Of a DNA stretch of 20,769 nucleotides, positions 13,139 through 20,769 are shown one piece after another; position 1 is the stretch's first letter, and each line of letters begins with the position of its first letter. Source of the stretch: Clostridiales bacterium (lineage in GTDB: Bacteria > Bacillota > Clostridia > Oscillospirales > Oscillospiraceae). The position numbers and the translations under genes are program-made. The stretch lies in contig SFGJ01000025.1 of assembly GCA_004557655.1 (NCBI GenBank), positions 1 to 20,769 on the forward strand, in the 5' to 3' direction. Under the pieces are notes generated by a model. It did no database searches. It was not told the DNA's origin and saw only the letters and a list, made by a program, of their open reading frames with translations.

Positions 13139-16100
13139 CTACCAAAGCAAAGACTTTCCTTTCATATGAAGGTTCGCTCTGTTGACATCGCTGATCGTGA
13201 CCTTGCCGTCTCCGTTGATGTCTGCGCAGGCAAATTCATACAGAGTCAATGTGCTCTTTCCCTTTGCATGAAGGTTTGCTCTGTTGACATCGCCGATCGT
13301 GACCTTGCCGTCGCCGTTGATGTCCCCCTTCAGGTGTATTTTCACATTCTGCGTCACCGCTTCTCCGCTCACCGTCACGGTATACTCCCGGGTGACATGA
13401 TTTTTCTTCATCACCCGCATGGTATAGGTACCGGAAGCGATCCCGGAAATCGTGTAGGAGGCGGTATATTGATTCCCCTCCTTCGTTCCGCCGGAGACCG
13501 TGGTTTCATACGCAGGCTCTGCATATCCCTGCTGAATGAGCTGAATGGTCACCTTATCGGAAGCGGAATTAAAGCTCTTCACCGTGCCGCTGACGGAGCC
13601 GCTGGCGTTGGGGTCAACCACCTTATAGGATTCATACACCTGCCAGACATGCCCGTCTGTATTGTCGTCATATTCCATCCATGCGTTTACGCTCTTACCG
13701 TTCACCTTGAAATCTTTCCAATTTTCCGGGTATACATAGCCCATTTCTTCGCCGCCCTCAAATCCGATACGAAGATCGAGGAAATACGATTTTCCAACCT
13801 CAAATTTGTCAAATTTCCTCATTGGTTTGTGATCGGGTCCCAGCCATTGCATCGACAGCACCTTCATATTATACGGCAGGCTTGTCGGTTTTTCATAGTC
13901 GGCAAAGGCAGCGGGGCGGTCCCCCGCCTTAGGCTCCTGTACACGGATATCGGTCCCGTATTTCACTCCCTCGCTGTTCGGCTCCAACAGTTGAGAGACC
14001 CGGTATTTCCGTCCTATCGGTGTATAGTCGTACCAATCGCCCTTATAGACTGTGCTGTATGTTTCCGCAGAGTCGAATATCCCGTTGGCTCTGTAGCCTG
14101 CGGGCTGGATCACCTTTACCGAAGCATTCTCGGGGAGATAATAGCCAACCCCCGGCTTTACGTCGAAGTAGACATAACACGTATCGCCTTCACGCAATTG
14201 ACCGGCCTCTACGCCGTAAGAGCCATAGGCGACATCGTATACCACCGTATTTTTGAAGGTATACTTTTTCGGTTCATTCGATACGATCTCCGTAAACCCG
14301 GCGTCAATGCCGAGACGGAAATTCCTGAGCGTACCGCGCACATCCGTCAGCTTCCGCTTTGCCACAAGGTTGACAGTGAGGTTTTTTTCATAGTTGGTGA
14401 ATGACCTCCTTGTAACCTTTGTATGCTGCACATTCAGAGTAACTCCGTTGTCTGCCGTCGCAGTCGAATCGGCAAGCTCGTATCCGTGCCGCGGTCTTAC
14501 CCAGAAGTACATAATATACGCATCCTCATCGGCCAGATATCTCCACTCGGAGGGGATACCAGTTGAATATGACTCGTCGGTATAGCATTTCGCCAATGTA
14601 GCCGGATCCAGGGAGATCTTGTGGGTGGCGTTGGTTGCTTCGGTAAATTCGCCCCCCGCCTGCAGAAGATGAACATTATATATGTATTGTTTGCCGCTGA
14701 CCGATTCGTTCATCTGCACATCAAATTCGATGTGTGTCTGATAAAGGACACTCGCTTCTGTCATCGGTCTGACATAGTTACTATCTGCCGACGGCCTGCA
14801 GGCCCAGTAGAACTCTACACTGTGTTTTCCGGTGCGGTCCACATAAAAATCATACGTATACGCATAGGGGTCTTCTTCATAGCCCTCTTCCTGACCCGGC
14901 TTGCACAGGAGGCCGTAGAAATAGAACCTGACTCTGCCTGCATCCCTCAGCTTTTGCATCCACTGGGGCATATACACAATATCCGCAGACATCTCATAGC
15001 CCAGGCCGGCCTTCAGGCCCCACACCGTCTGACCCCCCTTCACCTCCTGGAGGTTGAGGTTGAAGCGGATCTGCGGCATGTAGTCTCTGCGATCCATGGT
15101 AAGATTATAGCAACCGCTGCTGTCGGTTCTTCCGGCTATATACCATTCCCCGCCGATCTTACCGATGCTCCTGTAATTCTTAAACACCTTCGCCGGGTCG
15201 GTTTCGCCGTTGCTGCCGAATAAGGTCCATCCGCCGGAGCCCCGCTGCACATAGACATTCAGGCTCTTTGCGTTGACGAGCTTGAAGTTGTTCATATGGC
15301 AGCTCCATGCGGCGGCGTTGGTCCGGGGATTTTTGATAGAAAGGGAAACATCCCTGGTGGTGTCGATGGTGAGCGAGATCGTCTGGATCAGGGAACTCAC
15401 ATCTCTGTGGCTGTTGCCGCAGACAATATTCAGTGCAGCATCCTCCAGAACCGATGTGTTTTTCGCCACGATGGCATAGTCGGGGCTGGTTTTCCTGGGG
15501 GCACTCGTCGTGACGATACCCAGTTCCCCGTTTCCGCACAGCTCAAAGGTACCGCAGCCGCTCAAGCTTCCCTCCGACTGGGCCAGATCGATCACCGCGC
15601 CGGTTGCACCGTTTTGGGGGCAGTAGGCGGTCTTGTTCTTATACCGGGTGCTGTGGTTGAAGGTGACCTGGACGCCGTCGGTCACCATCAGCTTCAGATC
15701 GACGCCGGGGGCATACAGGGCGGATAGCTTCAGATTGTCGAACAGAACCAGCATCAGAGACCTTCCCTCAAGCCCCGAAAGATCCAGGAAATCATTCTCA
15801 TAACGTGTCCAATACATAAGAATGCCGTTATCGTATGACACGACCCGCTGAAGATTTGTATCGCTCTTATAGCCTTCGAGTAATCTCTCGTTATATATGC
15901 AATCCTCCGGGTCTATAATGACCGAACGGCTCACCACCCTGCCGTTTTTATAGAAAAAATAGACGTGACCGTAGATTATCTCCGTTCCCTCGACCAAATT
16001 GGTTAGCGCGGGATACGACGAAGAAGAGGCCCGCGCTGCCTCCTGGCTGGCGCCGGTCGTCTCCTCGCCGCCGCTTTCAGCGCCCACCGACAGGACAGAA

Positions 16101-16174
16101 AGCGGCAGCAAGCCCACCAGCATGATCAGCGCCAGCAAAAAGTTGAGCCATCGATTTCGTTTACTTGTTTTCAT
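13139..16174 (-). CDS. Secreted dockerin-bearing surface protein (1011 aa)
   Basis: It has ribosome site AAAGGAGG and a signal peptide (KRNRWLNFLLALIMLVGLLP then LSVLSVGAE). A long beta-rich body without a recognised catalytic domain fills residues about 60-855; the part near 140-330 (GSLSGCGTFELCGNGELGIV and DAALNIVCGNSHRDVSSLIQ) resembles beta-helix or carbohydrate-binding folds. Residues about 859-949 form a carboxypeptidase-regulatory-like module (GSVSGTVKSFNSASDKVTIQ to TMRVMKKNHVTREYTVTVSG). The last 62 residues are a type I dockerin: two Ca-binding loops DINGDGKVTIGD and DINGDGKVTISD, each followed by VNRANLH-x-KGK. Dockerins bind cohesins; the next gene upstream encodes a cohesin-like wall protein, its likely partner. 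A paralogous C-terminus is encoded at 18747-20768. It could be an adhesin or glycan-binding subunit; no enzyme signature was seen. Confidence 0.85.
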   Translation of the reverse strand: MKTSKRNRWLNFLLALIMLVGLLPLSVLSVGAESGGEETTGASQEAARASSSSYPALTNLVEGTEIIYGHVYFFYKNGRVVSRSVIIDPEDCIYNERLLEGYKSDTNLQRVVSYDNGILMYWTRYENDFLDLSGLEGRSLMLVLFDNLKLSALYAPGVDLKLMVTDGVQVTFNHSTRYKNKTAYCPQNGATGAVIDLAQSEGSLSGCGTFELCGNGELGIVTTSAPRKTSPDYAIVAKNTSVLEDAALNIVCGNSHRDVSSLIQTISLTIDTTRDVSLSIKNPRTNAAAWSCHMNNFKLVNAKSLNVYVQRGSGGWTLFGSNGETDPAKVFKNYRSIGKIGGEWYIAGRTDSSGCYNLTMDRRDYMPQIRFNLNLQEVKGGQTVWGLKAGLGYEMSADIVYMPQWMQKLRDAGRVRFYFYGLLCKPGQEEGYEEDPYAYTYDFYVDRTGKHSVEFYWACRPSADSNYVRPMTEASVLYQTHIEFDVQMNESVSGKQYIYNVHLLQAGGEFTEATNATHKISLDPATLAKCYTDESYSTGIPSEWRYLADEDAYIMYFWVRPRHGYELADSTATADNGVTLNVQHTKVTRRSFTNYEKNLTVNLVAKRKLTDVRGTLRNFRLGIDAGFTEIVSNEPKKYTFKNTVVYDVAYGSYGVEAGQLREGDTCYVYFDVKPGVGYYLPENASVKVIQPAGYRANGIFDSAETYSTVYKGDWYDYTPIGRKYRVSQLLEPNSEGVKYGTDIRVQEPKAGDRPAAFADYEKPTSLPYNMKVLSMQWLGPDHKPMRKFDKFEVGKSYFLDLRIGFEGGEEMGYVYPENWKDFKVNGKSVNAWMEYDDNTDGHVWQVYESYKVVDPNASGSVSGTVKSFNSASDKVTIQLIQQGYAEPAYETTVSGGTKEGNQYTASYTISGIASGTYTMRVMKKNHVTREYTVTVSGEAVTQNVKIHLKGDINGDGKVTIGDVNRANLHAKGKSTLTLYEFACADINGDGKVTISDVNRANLHMKGKSLLW

Positions 16175-16248
16175 CTCTTTTCCTCCTTTACAAAGTCCAG
16201 ATGGTTTTTGAAGCCGAGCACCTTAGTGGATTGCTGTATGACATTACC

Positions 16249-16286
16249 TTTCCAAAGAAAACCAACTGCTTGATTTTCTTTGGAAA
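16249..16286 (-). promoter_or_regulatory. Hairpin in the leader of the dockerin gene
   Basis: TTTCCAAAGAAAA (16249-16261) and TTTTCTTTGGAAA (16274-16286) are perfect 13-bp inverted repeats with a 12-nt loop. It lies between the terminator-like stem of the cohesin-like gene and the start at 16174. The outer TTTCC-AAAG / CTTT-GGAAA pattern resembles the hairpins in front of the two lipoprotein genes. The rest of the gap (16175-16248) shows only the ribosome site. Confidence 0.45.
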
Positions 16287-16290
16287 AGCG

Positions 16291-16326
16291 AAAGGGCGGA
16301 GGCGGATGGCTTCCGTCCCGCCCTTT
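16291..16326 (-). terminator. Probable terminator after the cohesin-like gene
   Basis: AAAGGGCGG (from 16291) pairs with CCGCCCTTT (ending 16326); inner GGCGGA and TCCG extend the stem imperfectly. On the minus strand it is followed by CGCTTTTCC, a short U-run. It lies about 38 nt after the stop of the gene at 16364-18565. Confidence 0.6.
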
Positions 16327-16363
16327 GCTTCAATCCTTTAGCACGGTTTTCCGGTTAGATGGT

Positions 16364-18565
16364 TTATCTGCTCCTTCTGCGGGAATACAGGGTTGCTCCC
16401 ATCAGAGCCGCACCGGATACGATCGCCATCGCGATGCTGAAAGCGATCATGCTACCGTCGCCGGTCTTGGGGGTTTCCGGCGCAGGAGGCGTCACCGGCT
16501 TCTTGGGGGTTTCCGGCGCAGGAGGCGTCACCGGCTTCTCGGCGCTATAGCTGTTGGTGAAGCCGATTTCCTCCATGGGATTGTTGTATTCCAGCTCGCC
16601 CTTCTCGTCGAACTTGAAGAAGGCCCAGCCCCGAACGCTGTCATAGCTGTCGACAAACAGAGGCATGGCGTAGAAGATGCTCTCATCGTAAGTCCAACCC
16701 GCAGCATTGCCCTTGACCTGGTGGATAACGAAGCCCTCGGACAGATTGCCGGCCTGATCCTTACTGATGGTGAAAATGAACTTACCCTCATAGGTCTTTT
16801 CGCCATTGGTCTCCACGGTATCCTGCACCAGCGTATAGACGGTGGGGGCGCCGAATCTGTCAATAGCGAACTTGAAGGTCTCCTGGCCGGGATCCATTTC
16901 GCCGGTCTTCTTCACAGTGAGCTTGAAGGGAACCTCGATGCGAATGCTGCCGTTCTCCCGCTGCGGCTCAAGCACACGGCTGCAGCCGGTGCACTTCACA
17001 GCGTAATCGTAGGTCGCTCCGCCCTCATGATCGGGCGTATGGGGCTGCACTGCATCATAGGCATCGTGATACTGGCACTTGTGGGCATGACCGGTCTCCC
17101 CGCAATCGACCCACTCACTGCCGTAAACATGAGCGCCCTGCTTGCCGTTATAGAACTTATCCGCAGCGGCGGCATCATCCTTGGCGCTGTGGGTTGCGTC
17201 ATTGGCGCAGGTGTACCAATAGGTGTCAAACTCGCGGCAATCTGCAGCGGTGGATCTTCTGTGAGCTTCATCGCTGTTTTGCACGGTGTAGCTATGACCC
17301 GTCTTGGGAAGCACCACACTGCTGTGGTCGGTAATTTCCGTGGCGGCGGCAGCATCCTCGAAGAGCTTGCCGCAGGTGCACCGGTAGTACTCCTTGTTGC
17401 CGTCAGTGGTGCAGGTAGCGTCCACCTTCTCCACCTTGGTCAGATGGTTGGCATGGACATGGCCCGTTGCAGCCTGCATCACAAATCCGCATTCTGTGCA
17501 GGTCTGCGGTGTGGTTTCCGTTGCGGCAGGGCCTGCCGTGTGAGGCATTACGGTATCATGGTGCGCCGCGTTGCGGCTGCAGACATGGGCGTGGCCGTCG
17601 GCCTCCTTGTATCCCCACTCAGAAGTGTTGAAATCATGATCGTCGTTGGTGGCCCTGTACGGGATCCCGGTAAGGGGATTATCGCTCATGTCAAACAGCT
17701 TGCCGCAGAGATCGCACTTCTTATAAGCGTCCCAGCCCTTCTCGGTGCAGTTCGATTCCTTCTCCGGGAAGAGGGTGAAGGAGCCGTGACCACAGTTTAC
17801 CGTCACCTTGCAGGTGGCCGTTTTTGTTCCTGCCGTTGCGGTAATGATCGCTTCACCGGGGGCTACGGCGGTCACCTTGCCCGTGGCGGGATCAACGGTA
17901 GCAACAGCGGGCTTGTCAGAAGACCATACCACCGTGTCGGTAGAATCGGCCGGCGTGACCGTCGCTTTCAGGCTGTCATCCACTGCACCGGCAACCAGTG
18001 TCAATTCACTCTTGTTAAGAGTGATACCCGTTGCCGGCTTCGGTGCGGCAGGGACAGTGATGGTCGCAGGGATGCATGTGGGATTTTTGGTTTCGTAGTT
18101 CTCAGTAGAACCGCCGTCCGCTTCAAGTTCAAGCAGAGTTACCTCATAATTTCCTGCAGCAGTATCGTTATCCACTGTGCACTGAAATGTCATCACTGCG
18201 ATCTTATCTGTCCCGGTGAAATCCTCTGCGCCAAATGCACTCAAGAGCTTATAGGGATCCTGGGTCCAGGCAACTTCGTCCCGGCCAAGTTTCTCCTGGA
18301 TCCCCTCCGTAAGAGCACCGCTATCCACAACGTATGTTAAGCCGGACGGGATGCCAAGTTTGCCCGCGAAACAAGTCATCGTACCTGTTTGCTGTATATA
18401 AACGGTAAACGTGACAGTATCTCCGGGGCCTGCTGTTGTTTTGTCAGCTTCGACCGTGAAGGTAAATGTCGATGTCGCAGGCTCTGCTGATACCGGTGCC
18501 GCAGTTGCAAACATCGCAAAAATCATGACGAAACTGAGCAGTAGGGATGTGATTCGCTTGTTCAT
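16364..18565 (-). CDS. Cell-wall protein: cohesin-like, Big_2, Cys-rich and pilin-like domains with PKTG sorting signal (733 aa)
   Basis: The start ATG at 18565 follows GGAGGAGC. The signal peptide is MNKRITSLLLSFVMIFAMFA then PVSA. Residues about 32-170 look like a cohesin: FTFTVEADKTTAGPGDTVTF, then FAGKLGIPSGLTYVVDSG and IAVMTFQCTVDNDTAAGNYE. Residues about 178-256 are a Big_2 Ig-like domain (GITLNKSELTLVAGAVDDSL to GEAIITATAGTKTATCKV). A long Cys/His-rich part follows (CTEKGWDAYKKCDLCGKLF, CTTDGNKEYYRCTCGKLFED). Residues about 521-660 resemble a Spy0128-like isopeptide pilin domain (YTLVQDTVETNGEKTYEGKF). A Pro-rich stalk ends in PKTGDGS, a membrane helix (MIAFSIAMAIVSGAALMGAT) and RRRSR, so sortase anchoring is likely. 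Flanking dockerin genes make it a candidate one-cohesin scaffold. Alternative: a general adhesin whose first domain only shares the cohesin fold. Confidence 0.8.
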   Translation of the reverse strand: MNKRITSLLLSFVMIFAMFATAAPVSAEPATSTFTFTVEADKTTAGPGDTVTFTVYIQQTGTMTCFAGKLGIPSGLTYVVDSGALTEGIQEKLGRDEVAWTQDPYKLLSAFGAEDFTGTDKIAVMTFQCTVDNDTAAGNYEVTLLELEADGGSTENYETKNPTCIPATITVPAAPKPATGITLNKSELTLVAGAVDDSLKATVTPADSTDTVVWSSDKPAVATVDPATGKVTAVAPGEAIITATAGTKTATCKVTVNCGHGSFTLFPEKESNCTEKGWDAYKKCDLCGKLFDMSDNPLTGIPYRATNDDHDFNTSEWGYKEADGHAHVCSRNAAHHDTVMPHTAGPAATETTPQTCTECGFVMQAATGHVHANHLTKVEKVDATCTTDGNKEYYRCTCGKLFEDAAAATEITDHSSVVLPKTGHSYTVQNSDEAHRRSTAADCREFDTYWYTCANDATHSAKDDAAAADKFYNGKQGAHVYGSEWVDCGETGHAHKCQYHDAYDAVQPHTPDHEGGATYDYAVKCTGCSRVLEPQRENGSIRIEVPFKLTVKKTGEMDPGQETFKFAIDRFGAPTVYTLVQDTVETNGEKTYEGKFIFTISKDQAGNLSEGFVIHQVKGNAAGWTYDESIFYAMPLFVDSYDSVRGWAFFKFDEKGELEYNNPMEEIGFTNSYSAEKPVTPPAPETPKKPVTPPAPETPKTGDGSMIAFSIAMAIVSGAALMGATLYSRRRSR
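16467..16538 (-). repeat. Perfect 36-bp tandem duplication in the Pro-rich stalk
   Basis: Positions 16467-16502 and 16503-16538 are identical and encode two copies of KPVTPPAPETPK just before the sorting signal. Being base-identical, the duplication is recent or kept uniform, and the stalk length may vary between strains. Confidence 0.9.
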
Positions 18566-18610
18566 GACCAAGCTCCTCCTTTGAAAATAGATTTGCGGGA
18601 CATTTCTTAC

Positions 18611-18654
18611 GCACCGCTTCCGAAGTCTCGCTTAGTTCCGAAGAGCGGCGGTGC
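18611..18654 (-). other. Leader hairpin upstream of the cohesin-like gene
   Basis: GCACCGC (18611-18617) pairs with GCGGTGC (18648-18654); inside are two TTCCGAAG motifs (18618-18625 and 18636-18643) that can pair with each other. It overlaps the end of conserved element copy 2. No other gene or promoter is evident in 18566-18746. Confidence 0.4.
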
Positions 18655-18717
18655 AGATTGCTCTGCATTTTTTATTCTTAAACCGCAGCCCCTACCCTAT
18701 ATGGCGTATAGGGCAGG
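18641..18717 (-). repeat. Conserved intergenic element, copy 2 (3' of a dockerin gene)
   Basis: The stem is CCTACCCTATA (18691-18701) with TATAGGGCAGG (18707-18717), 10 pairs plus one G-U on the minus strand, then GGCTGCGGTTTAAGAATAAA and AGCAATCTGCACCGCCGC. It matches copy 1 (13039-13108) in the stem sequence, the GG-C/T-TTAAGAA block and the following AGC-ATCTG-ACC-CCGC block, and has the same distance from the dockerin stop codon. Confidence 0.65.
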
Positions 18718-18746
18718 CGCATTGGCATTAAGACAAGCCGGTTGGG

Positions 18747-20768
18747 CTACCACAGAAGGGACTTTCCCTTATTGTGAAGATTCAGCTTGTTAATATCACT
18801 GATCGTCACTCTGCCGTCGCCGTTGATGTCTGCACAGGCGAGTTCATACCCAAGCAATATCTTTTTTCCCTTTGCGTGAAGGTTTGCTTTATTGACATCA
18901 CCGATACTGATTCTGCCGTCGCCGTTGATATCGCCCATCAGATGTATCTTCACATCCTGCGTCTTCACATCGCCGCTCACCGTCACGGTGTACTCCCGGG
19001 TGACATGATTCTTCTTCGACACCCGCATGGTATAGGTGCCGGGAGCAACCTCGGGAATGTCGTAGGTGGTGGTGTATTGTCCGGAGCTGTCTTTTGTTCC
19101 CCCCGGCACCGATACGGTGTACTTGGGCTCTGCGCTGCCATCGGCAAACAGGGAAACGGTCACATCGCTGCCATCGCGGAAGCTCACCGCCTGACCGTGT
19201 ACACCCGAAGCAACGGGAACGGAGTATCCTACGGTAAGAGTTGTTCTGTCCCCGTCCTGCGCGCTTATATACGCTTTTGCCCCATTCACATAAGCATCCA
19301 GCTCCTCGTCGTCAGCTATGTAATAGCCCTCTTCGCACTGTAAAATCACGTTTACGTGATATCTTCTGCCTGCGATAAAGGTCATATCAGCCTGAATCCG
19401 CTCCCCCGTAGCGGAAGCATACCATGTATAGTTTACAACCGAAACGCCGCCCGGCAGCCCCGCAACCAGATTATTGTTATATATCGGTCTTTCGCCCGCC
19501 CACGGAAGTGGCACGCCCAAAGACAGATAGTCATAATGAATCACATCCGGTTCCGGTACCAAATCTATTACGTATGCCTGGGCGGATGCATCATACGGCA
19601 CTTCAAGATAATTTTCTGCAATGTTGAGATCACTGTACATCCGCAGCTTGACATTCGTGTTGACATAATAGCCAAATGTGATATCGTACTGCTCCGGACC
19701 GTTGTGGAATGTCATTCCTTGTTTGCCCGTGCCCACCAGCTTGATCCGATAGGTATAGTCTGGATCGATCATCTCGTCGGGGCTGGTGCTGTAAACAACT
19801 CCGTTTTTGATTCGCTGGATCTCCTTAATCTCAAAATCAAAATGGCTGTCCTTCGGCCTGATGTTCACTCCGCCGACCAGGCTTCCCGCCCGCAGTCCGG
19901 CAACGGTACCCCAGGCGCTTTGAATCAGCTCGGAGGGATGGGAGGCCAGGGACACCCCCAGGGACCTTTCATCACTGGCGACCGAAACAGATATACTGTC
20001 GCATTCCCGGTTGAGGCCCCGGATCTTGACCTTCGGCGGGTTGTTCTTATCGAATTTATACCCCTCATAGCCGTCCTTGAGGTACACACGGATGAAGCGA
20101 TAATACTGATCCCCCAATATCGCGGGAACACTGCCGTTTCCGGTCAGGTCCCAAATATCTTCATGTTCCCAGTAGCCCCGCCTGTCCTCGATGGTGTAGG
20201 GAGCACTCCCATCCACAGTGAAGGCACCGCTGGTATAATCCCCCTGCACCAGAGGCTGGCTGATATCCAGATAAATGGTGTCGATAGCCTTCGTCCGATC
20301 CACCCACCGTGCCACCTTTGCGCCCTTGTAGCCGGTCGTAACCTGCTTCTTTACGCCGTTGGTCTCCAGCATCAGGTCATACTGCAGCTCCATGGTGGTC
20401 AGTGTGTCCACATTGGATTCATTAATGTAGTAAGTCACCGAAAACGGCTCTTTACCTGATTCCGGAACATCGGGATAATGAACCATGCCATACCCTATTT
20501 CGTCATCAACGAGTATCCGAATATACCCGGTCGAATAATCATTGGAATAGCTGTACCCCAGCACACGCAGCATGGGGGAAATCGGATACATGACAAACGT
20601 CACCCGATGCTCGCTCTCCGCGGTGGTATCCACCTGGGGCGCGCTGAAGCCTCGCTCGCCGCAGGCCATGGGCTCGCCGTCCAGCAGAACCTCCTTCACG
20701 CCGTAGGCGTTGGAGATCACCTTGGCTATGCCGCCCTGAATACCCAGCGACGTACCCTGGAAAGCCAT
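18747..20768 (-). CDS. Second dockerin-bearing surface protein, 5' end outside the window
   Basis: At least 673 residues are encoded; the frame is still open at the window edge, and the ATG at 20768 has no visible ribosome site or signal peptide, so it is probably an internal Met. The visible body is beta-rich and unrecognised (RVTFVMYPISPMLRVLGYSY, DGYEGYKFDKNNPPKVKIRG). Near the end, VSVPGGTKDSSGQYTTTYDI and TMRVSKKNHVTREYTVTVSG form the same regulatory-like module as in the other dockerin protein. The last 62 residues are a type I dockerin, loops DINGDGRISIGD and DINGDGRVTISD with VNKANLHAKGKK and INKLNLHNKGKS, ending in SLLW like its paralogue. It is likely a secreted partner of the cohesin-like wall protein encoded just downstream. 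Confidence 0.85.
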   Translation of the reverse strand: MAFQGTSLGIQGGIAKVISNAYGVKEVLLDGEPMACGERGFSAPQVDTTAESEHRVTFVMYPISPMLRVLGYSYSNDYSTGYIRILVDDEIGYGMVHYPDVPESGKEPFSVTYYINESNVDTLTTMELQYDLMLETNGVKKQVTTGYKGAKVARWVDRTKAIDTIYLDISQPLVQGDYTSGAFTVDGSAPYTIEDRRGYWEHEDIWDLTGNGSVPAILGDQYYRFIRVYLKDGYEGYKFDKNNPPKVKIRGLNRECDSISVSVASDERSLGVSLASHPSELIQSAWGTVAGLRAGSLVGGVNIRPKDSHFDFEIKEIQRIKNGVVYSTSPDEMIDPDYTYRIKLVGTGKQGMTFHNGPEQYDITFGYYVNTNVKLRMYSDLNIAENYLEVPYDASAQAYVIDLVPEPDVIHYDYLSLGVPLPWAGERPIYNNNLVAGLPGGVSVVNYTWYASATGERIQADMTFIAGRRYHVNVILQCEEGYYIADDEELDAYVNGAKAYISAQDGDRTTLTVGYSVPVASGVHGQAVSFRDGSDVTVSLFADGSAEPKYTVSVPGGTKDSSGQYTTTYDIPEVAPGTYTMRVSKKNHVTREYTVTVSGDVKTQDVKIHLMGDINGDGRISIGDVNKANLHAKGKKILLGYELACADINGDGRVTISDINKLNLHNKGKSLLW

Positions 20769-20769
20769 G

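Noticed and set aside
13142..13330. Regular repeats at the dockerin 3' ends as a CRISPR or tandem DNA array
   Set aside because: They are the two coding Ca-loop halves of each dockerin; the repeats diverge at the DNA level and stay in frame.
13166..14404. 412-codon plus-strand frame
   Set aside because: It is antisense to the dockerin gene; its repeated DIADRDLAV pattern is just the reverse complement of the dockerin loops.
16280..18340. 686-codon open frame on the plus strand
   Set aside because: It lies antisense to the cohesin-like wall protein gene, has no ribosome site and reads as Ile/Val/Arg-rich noise. It is a by-product of the GC-rich codon bias of the real gene.
19356..20459. 367-codon plus-strand frame
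   Set aside because: It is antisense to the second dockerin gene and has no protein-like features.

Overview
The window looks like a chromosomal segment of a Gram-positive, probably gut-dwelling Clostridia (Oscillospirales/Ruminococcaceae-like) bacterium. The reasons are strong GGAGG-type ribosome binding sites, type I dockerin modules, a cohesin-like domain on a protein with a PKTG-type cell-wall sorting signal, several lipobox lipoproteins, and families (DUF4428, DUF6935-like, TPM, zinc-ribbon SPFH) that are common in that group. This placement is inference. TGA is an ordinary stop codon here.

Layout. Positions 92-972 (+) hold a decayed DDE transposase of the IS1182/IS4-like kind, in three frame-shifted pieces. 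Everything after that is on the minus strand, so transcription runs from high to low coordinates. From 20768 down to 13139 lies a surface module: a dockerin protein (5' end outside the window), a sortase-type anchored protein with a cohesin-like domain, and a second dockerin protein. From 12869 down to about 1172 lies a run of 13 closely spaced genes: lipoprotein, SPFH protein with four zinc ribbons, DUF3592 membrane protein, zinc-ribbon membrane protein, DUF4428 + zinc ribbon protein, lipoprotein, DUF4428 protein, zinc-ribbon/TM protein, TPM-domain protein, DUF6935-like protein, small calycin-like protein, lipoprotein, and an Ig-like/Cys-rich membrane protein. The run ends at a 12-bp-stem terminator (1172-1199).

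How the genes may work together. The zinc-ribbon/TM, TPM and SPFH genes resemble the YdjG-YdjH-YdjI trio of Bacillus subtilis, which there sits with the phage-shock protein PspA and helps place it at the membrane. No PspA gene is present here. Instead the trio is embedded among extra zinc-ribbon, DUF4428 and lipoprotein genes, which suggests an envelope-stress or membrane-domain system built on a different partner. The dockerin/cohesin genes upstream could form a small non-catalytic, cellulosome-like surface complex. Both halves share surface-protein modules (Cys-rich HSFGEW-type repeats), and both contain repeated intergenic hairpin elements.

No rRNA, tRNA, CRISPR array or origin was seen. 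I could not name a convincing sigma-70 promoter in any intergenic gap by eye. Base composition varies visibly along the cluster: the genes at 2133-3059 and 8405-10243 are more AT-rich than their neighbours.
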